Source: Crickella sp963642455 (lineage in GTDB: Bacteria; Bacillota; Clostridia; Peptostreptococcales; Anaerovoracaceae). From it: a DNA stretch of 16,479 nt. The notes beneath the pieces were generated by a model that did no database searches, was not told the DNA's origin, and worked only from the letters and a program-made list of their open reading frames with translations. This document shows, one piece after another, positions 13,169 to 16,479 of this stretch; position 1 is the stretch's first letter; each line of letters begins with the position of its first letter. Location: the NCBI GenBank assembly GCA_963642455.1, contig CAVIGM010000027.1:1-16479 (forward strand), in the 5' to 3' direction. The position numbers were made by a program, and so were the translations under genes.

Positions 13169-13292
13169 GACTTTATCGTCATATTTTTGTCGAAGTTTTG
13201 CCGATTTTCTCGATATTTAGGCGGCTTAGAGGGCTTGAAGCGGCCCATATCAATTTAATCGATAAAAAGCCTGAAATTATAGGCGAATTAAA

Positions 13293-13363
13293 TAGAAAAA
13301 AAAGGCCCGCGGCTGTGCGCATTTCGGTTAGAAAAAAGCCCGCGGCTGTAGGTAATTCGCTTA
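13293..13363. repeat. Diverged tandem duplication of the dnaJ terminator 3' arm
   Basis: Two units start with TAGAAAAAA, carry GCCCGCGGCTGT and end in TTCGNTTAG: 13293-13330 and 13329-13363. Each supplies, on the minus strand, a GC-rich terminator 3' arm followed by six or eight T residues. They differ by small indels and by the four bases after CTGT. Confidence 0.65.
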
Positions 13364-13386
13364 GGAATCGCCTGCGTCCGTGGGCC
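13332..13386 (-). terminator. Intrinsic terminator of dnaK-dnaJ
   Basis: On the minus strand GGCCCACGG (13378-13386) pairs with CCGCGGGC (13338-13345) apart from one A/C mismatch. An inner stem lies between them (AGGCGATTC with GAATTACCT), and six T residues follow (13332-13337). The second copy of the 3' arm (13302-13313, followed by eight T) could pair with the same 5' arm and act as a back-up. Confidence 0.7.
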
Positions 13387-13406
13387 GTTATGCGTGATTT
13401 ATTTAG

Positions 13407-14540
13407 TTATAGCTTGAGGTTGTCGAATTTGAACTTCTTAGGATAAGCCGTCTCGCTCATCGACTCTGCCATGGTCTTGACAGCCTTCTTTTCCTTGAGG
13501 CTCAACTTAACAGGTACCTCGACAACAACCTTTACGAACAGATCTCCTTTGCGGCCTGTTCTCGGATTGGTTGCGCCTTTGCCCTTGAGCCTGAATTCGG
13601 AGCCGCTCTGCGTGCCTGCTGCAATCGTATAGCTGTAGCTCTCGCCAAAACCCGGAACCTTAAGCTTAGCGCCAAGCACGGCTTGGTCATAGGTGATTGG
13701 CATCTCGATATAGAGATTGTCGCCCTTGCGCTTGTAATACTCGTGCGGTCTTACATTTATAACGATATACAGATCGCCCTCAGGTCCGCCATTGACACCA
13801 GGTTCGCCCTGTCCTCTCAAGGTGATGATGCTGTCATTATCAACGCCTTCTGGAATGTCTGCCTTGATCTTAACGCGCTTCTTGATTGAGCCGACGCCTT
13901 TGCAGTCAGGACATGGGGTTTCGACCACTTTGCCAAGGCCCTTGCAAGTTGGGCAGGTTGCAACGTTCTGGAATCTACCAAAAGGAGTATTGCTTACAGA
14001 TGTTACTTGTCCGCTGCCTCCGCACTGCGAGCAGGTCTTCTTAGATGTTCCAGGTGCTGTGCCTTCTCCGTTACAGGTCTTGCACTTGACATTCTTGTTG
14101 ATTTCGATTTCCTTGGTGCATCCAAAGAGTGCCTCTGTAAAATCGATTGTCAGAGTCTTCTGAATGTCTCTTCCCTTCTGCGGACCGTTTCTCCTGCTCT
14201 TGGATCTTCCGCTGCCAAAACCGCCGAACATATCGAAGATATCGTCGAAGCCGAAGCCTCCTGATCCGCCGAAGCCACTGAATCCGCCGGCTCCGCCACC
14301 GTAGCTTGGATCTACGCCGGCATGGCCGAATCTGTCATATCTGCTTTTCTTGTCAGGATCCGAAAGAATCTCGTAGGCTTCGTTGACCTCTTTGAATTTC
14401 TCTTCGGCTTCCTTGTTATCCGGATTTCGGTCTGGATGGTATTTCATTGCCAGCTTACGGAACGCCTTCTTGATTTCTTCGTCTGTAGCTCCCTTCTGTA
14501 AGCCGAGCACCTCATAATAATCCCTTTTGTTTTCAGCCAT
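13407..14540 (-). CDS. dnaJ: Chaperone DnaJ (Hsp40)
   Basis: DnaJ delivers unfolded clients to DnaK and stimulates its ATPase. The 377 residues show the full type I layout: J domain (5-70) with HPD at 35-37, a Gly/Phe-rich linker (about 72-112) and four zinc-binding CxxCxGxG repeats (Cys153/156, 170/173, 196/199, 210/213). The C-terminal substrate-binding domains follow (about 225-377). AAGGA sits 11 bases before the ATG. It follows dnaK after 27 bp in the same operon and is the last gene before the terminator. The short C-terminus ends KFKFDNLKL. Confidence 0.97.
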   Translation of the reverse strand: MAENKRDYYEVLGLQKGATDEEIKKAFRKLAMKYHPDRNPDNKEAEEKFKEVNEAYEILSDPDKKSRYDRFGHAGVDPSYGGGAGGFSGFGGSGGFGFDDIFDMFGGFGSGRSKSRRNGPQKGRDIQKTLTIDFTEALFGCTKEIEINKNVKCKTCNGEGTAPGTSKKTCSQCGGSGQVTSVSNTPFGRFQNVATCPTCKGLGKVVETPCPDCKGVGSIKKRVKIKADIPEGVDNDSIITLRGQGEPGVNGGPEGDLYIVINVRPHEYYKRKGDNLYIEMPITYDQAVLGAKLKVPGFGESYSYTIAAGTQSGSEFRLKGKGATNPRTGRKGDLFVKVVVEVPVKLSLKEKKAVKTMAESMSETAYPKKFKFDNLKL

Positions 14541-14567
14541 GGCTGTAAATTTCCTTCCGATCTAATT

Positions 14568-16430
14568 CTAGTTCTCGTCGTCTACTACTTCGTAGTCTGC
14601 ATCGAAGGCACCGTTCTGTGCGCCTGCGCCTGCGTTTGCGTCACTCATATCAGGACCTGCAGCACCAGCATTAGCGGCAGCAGCCTGTGCTTCCTGGTAA
14701 ATTCTTGTTGAGATTGGATAGAATGCGTTGGTAAGAGCCTCCATCTTAGTCTTGATAGCCTCTGTATCGTTAGCGTCGAGAGCCTTCTGGAGCTCGTCTT
14801 TTGCAGCCTCAACTGCAGCCTTCTCGTCTGCATTTACCTTGTCGCCAAGCTCGCCCATCTGTCTGTCGATTTCGAAAACCATGCCCTCTGCCTGATTTCT
14901 TGTCTCAACTTCTTCCTTGCGCTTCTTGTCTTCCTCTGCAAACTGCTCAGCTTCCTTAATCTTAGCGTTAATCTCTTCCTCGGAGAGCTTAGTTGAAGAT
15001 GTGATTGTAATCTTCTGCTCCTTGCCTGTTCCAAGGTCCTTAGCGCTTACATTTACGATTCCGTTAGCGTCGATATCGAAGCTTACCTCAATCTGTGGAA
15101 TTCCACGAGGAGCAGGTGCGATACCTGTGAGCTGGAATCTTCCGAGTGTGATATTTCCGGAAGCCATTTCTCTCTCACCCTGCATTACGTGAATGTCTAC
15201 TGTTGTCTGGTTATCCGAAGCAGTTGAGAAAATCTGACTCTTCTTAGTAGGGATAGTTGTATTTCTTTCAATCAGCTTAGTTGCTACTCCGCCGAGTGTC
15301 TCAATTGAGAGTGAAAGTGGAGTTACATCAAGAAGCAGAATCTCGCTACCCTCTTCAAGATCGTTAGAAAGGATTCCTGCCTGAATTGAAGCACCAACTG
15401 CAACGCACTCGTCTGGGTTAATTCCCTTGAATGGATCCTTGCCTGTTACTCTCTGAACTGCAGCCTGTACTGCAGGGATTCTTGTCGAACCACCAACCAA
15501 GATAACTTTTGCAAGATCTGCACTTGTTACTCCGGCATCCTTCATTGCCTTGTTCATAGGCTCGATACTTCTCTCTACAAGGTCCTTAGTGAGCTGGTCA
15601 AATCTTGCTCTTGTAAGGTCCATATCGAGGTGGAGTGGGCCTGCCTCAGAAACTGTAATAAATGGAAGATTGATCTTCGTTGTCTGTGCACTTGAAAGCT
15701 CCTTCTTAGCCTTCTCTGCTGCTTCCTTAAGTCTCTGAAGAGCCATATTGTCTTTTCTAAGGTCAATTCCGTTCTCCTTCTGGAAGCTGTCAGCAAGGAA
15801 ATTCATTACAGCATTATCGAAGTCGTCGCCGCCAAGGTGTGTATCTCCGTTAGTTGCAAGAACCTCGATTACTCCGTCGCCAAGCTCGAGGATAGATACA
15901 TCGAAAGTACCACCACCAAGGTCATAAACGAGGATTTTCTGCTCTTTGTCAGCCTTGTCAATTCCGTATGCCAGTGAAGCTGCTGTTGGCTCGTTGATAA
16001 TTCTCTTAACCTCGAGTCCTGCAATCTTACCAGCGTCCTTTGTTGCCTGCTTCTGTGCGTCTGAGAAGTATGCAGGTACTGTAATTACAGCCTCTGTAAC
16101 CTTCTCGCCAAGATATGACTCTGCATCTGCCTTAAGCTTAGAAAGAATCATCGCCGAAATATCCTGTGGTGTGTATTTCTTTCCGTCAATTTCTACTGTG
16201 TAGTTCTCGCCCATGTGTCTCTTGATTGAAGAGATTGTTCTGTCAGGGTTAGTGATTGCCTGTCTCTTTGCTGTCTCGCCGACAAGTCTCTCGCCGTTCT
16301 TTGTAAAAGCGACAACAGATGGTGTGGTTCTCATTCCCTCTGCATTTGCGATAACTACTGGTTCGCCGCCCTCGATTACTGATACGCAGCTATTTGTTGT
16401 TCCTAAATCGATTCCTATAATCTTGCTCAT
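14568..16430 (-). CDS. dnaK: Chaperone DnaK (Hsp70)
   Basis: An ATP-driven Hsp70 that binds exposed hydrophobic segments and cycles with DnaJ and GrpE. The 620 residues are complete: ATPase domain beginning GIDLGTTNSC (6-15), DLGGGTFDVS (170-179), the interdomain linker DVTPLSLSIETLGG, the peptide-binding domain, and an Ala/Gly-rich lid tail ending YEVVDDEN. The length, shorter than the E. coli protein, fits the Gram-positive form. AGGAGG lies eight bases before the ATG. Only 49 bp lie upstream in the window. No CIRCE element (TTAGCACTC-N9-GAGTGCTAA) is in them, so control probably comes from an upstream grpE/hrcA region or promoter outside. Confidence 0.98.
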   Translation of the reverse strand: MSKIIGIDLGTTNSCVSVIEGGEPVVIANAEGMRTTPSVVAFTKNGERLVGETAKRQAITNPDRTISSIKRHMGENYTVEIDGKKYTPQDISAMILSKLKADAESYLGEKVTEAVITVPAYFSDAQKQATKDAGKIAGLEVKRIINEPTAASLAYGIDKADKEQKILVYDLGGGTFDVSILELGDGVIEVLATNGDTHLGGDDFDNAVMNFLADSFQKENGIDLRKDNMALQRLKEAAEKAKKELSSAQTTKINLPFITVSEAGPLHLDMDLTRARFDQLTKDLVERSIEPMNKAMKDAGVTSADLAKVILVGGSTRIPAVQAAVQRVTGKDPFKGINPDECVAVGASIQAGILSNDLEEGSEILLLDVTPLSLSIETLGGVATKLIERNTTIPTKKSQIFSTASDNQTTVDIHVMQGEREMASGNITLGRFQLTGIAPAPRGIPQIEVSFDIDANGIVNVSAKDLGTGKEQKITITSSTKLSEEEINAKIKEAEQFAEEDKKRKEEVETRNQAEGMVFEIDRQMGELGDKVNADEKAAVEAAKDELQKALDANDTEAIKTKMEALTNAFYPISTRIYQEAQAAAANAGAAGPDMSDANAGAGAQNGAFDADYEVVDDEN

Positions 16431-16479
16431 TTTCTATTCCTCCTGGATGTATATAAAGTAATAATGTTTGACTAAGTTA

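Noticed and set aside
16431..16479. dnaK promoter or CIRCE
   Set aside because: Only a ribosome binding site is clear. No TTAGCACTC repeat and no convincing -35/-10 pair lie in the 49 bp available.

Overview
The window reads as chromosomal DNA of a low-to-mid GC Gram-positive anaerobe, most likely Clostridia (Firmicutes/Bacillota). The support is strong AGGAGG-type ribosome binding sites, sigma-A-like TTGACN/TATAAT promoters, T-rich intrinsic terminators, a lipobox lipoprotein, a 620-residue DnaK of Gram-positive length and a tRNA with encoded CCA. The rpsT-lepA gap has no gpr or spoIIP, which hints at a non-sporulating lineage. I cannot name the genus.

Layout. 1-555: terminator of an off-window gene, a degenerate 10-bp tandem array, and a promoter followed by a leader with two near-identical hairpins and an attenuator-like terminator. 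556-1767 (+): lipoprotein of the choloylglycine-hydrolase/linear amide C-N hydrolase family. 1859-1933 (-): tRNA-Glu(CTC). 2030-7094 (-): rpsT, lepA, hemW and glpK, in transcription order (S20, EF4, heme chaperone, glycerol kinase). 7285-8472 (-): class I PLP aminotransferase. 8755-10706 (+): membrane-anchored GH25 muramidase, apparently with a leaderless start, followed 14 bp later by exonuclease III. 10707-10975: a gene-free stretch of terminator and inverted repeats. 10976-11759 (-): TetR-family regulator broken by a 94-bp tandem duplication, although its promoter and a palindromic operator look intact. 12001-13098 (-): Trp-rich polytopic membrane protein of unknown function. 13407-16430 (-): dnaJ and dnaK, with a partly duplicated terminator after dnaJ.

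Most of the window is housekeeping: translation (rpsT, lepA, tRNA-Glu), protein folding (dnaK-dnaJ), heme handling (hemW), DNA repair (exonuclease III) and central metabolism (glpK, aminotransferase). In many Firmicutes rpsT-lepA-hemW runs straight into hrcA-grpE-dnaK-dnaJ. Here dnaK-dnaJ lies upstream of rpsT and is separated from it by about 6 kb of accessory genes, so the ancestral cluster has been split or permuted.

The best leads are: (1) the tandem-hairpin leader before the lipoprotein hydrolase; (2) the 94-bp duplication that frameshifts tetR and could revert by loss of one copy; (3) the leaderless muramidase start; (4) the internal Ntn nucleophile of a lipid-anchored hydrolase; (5) two related 10-bp-period arrays; (6) the uncharacterised Trp-rich membrane protein. 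All are sequence readings; nothing was tested against databases.
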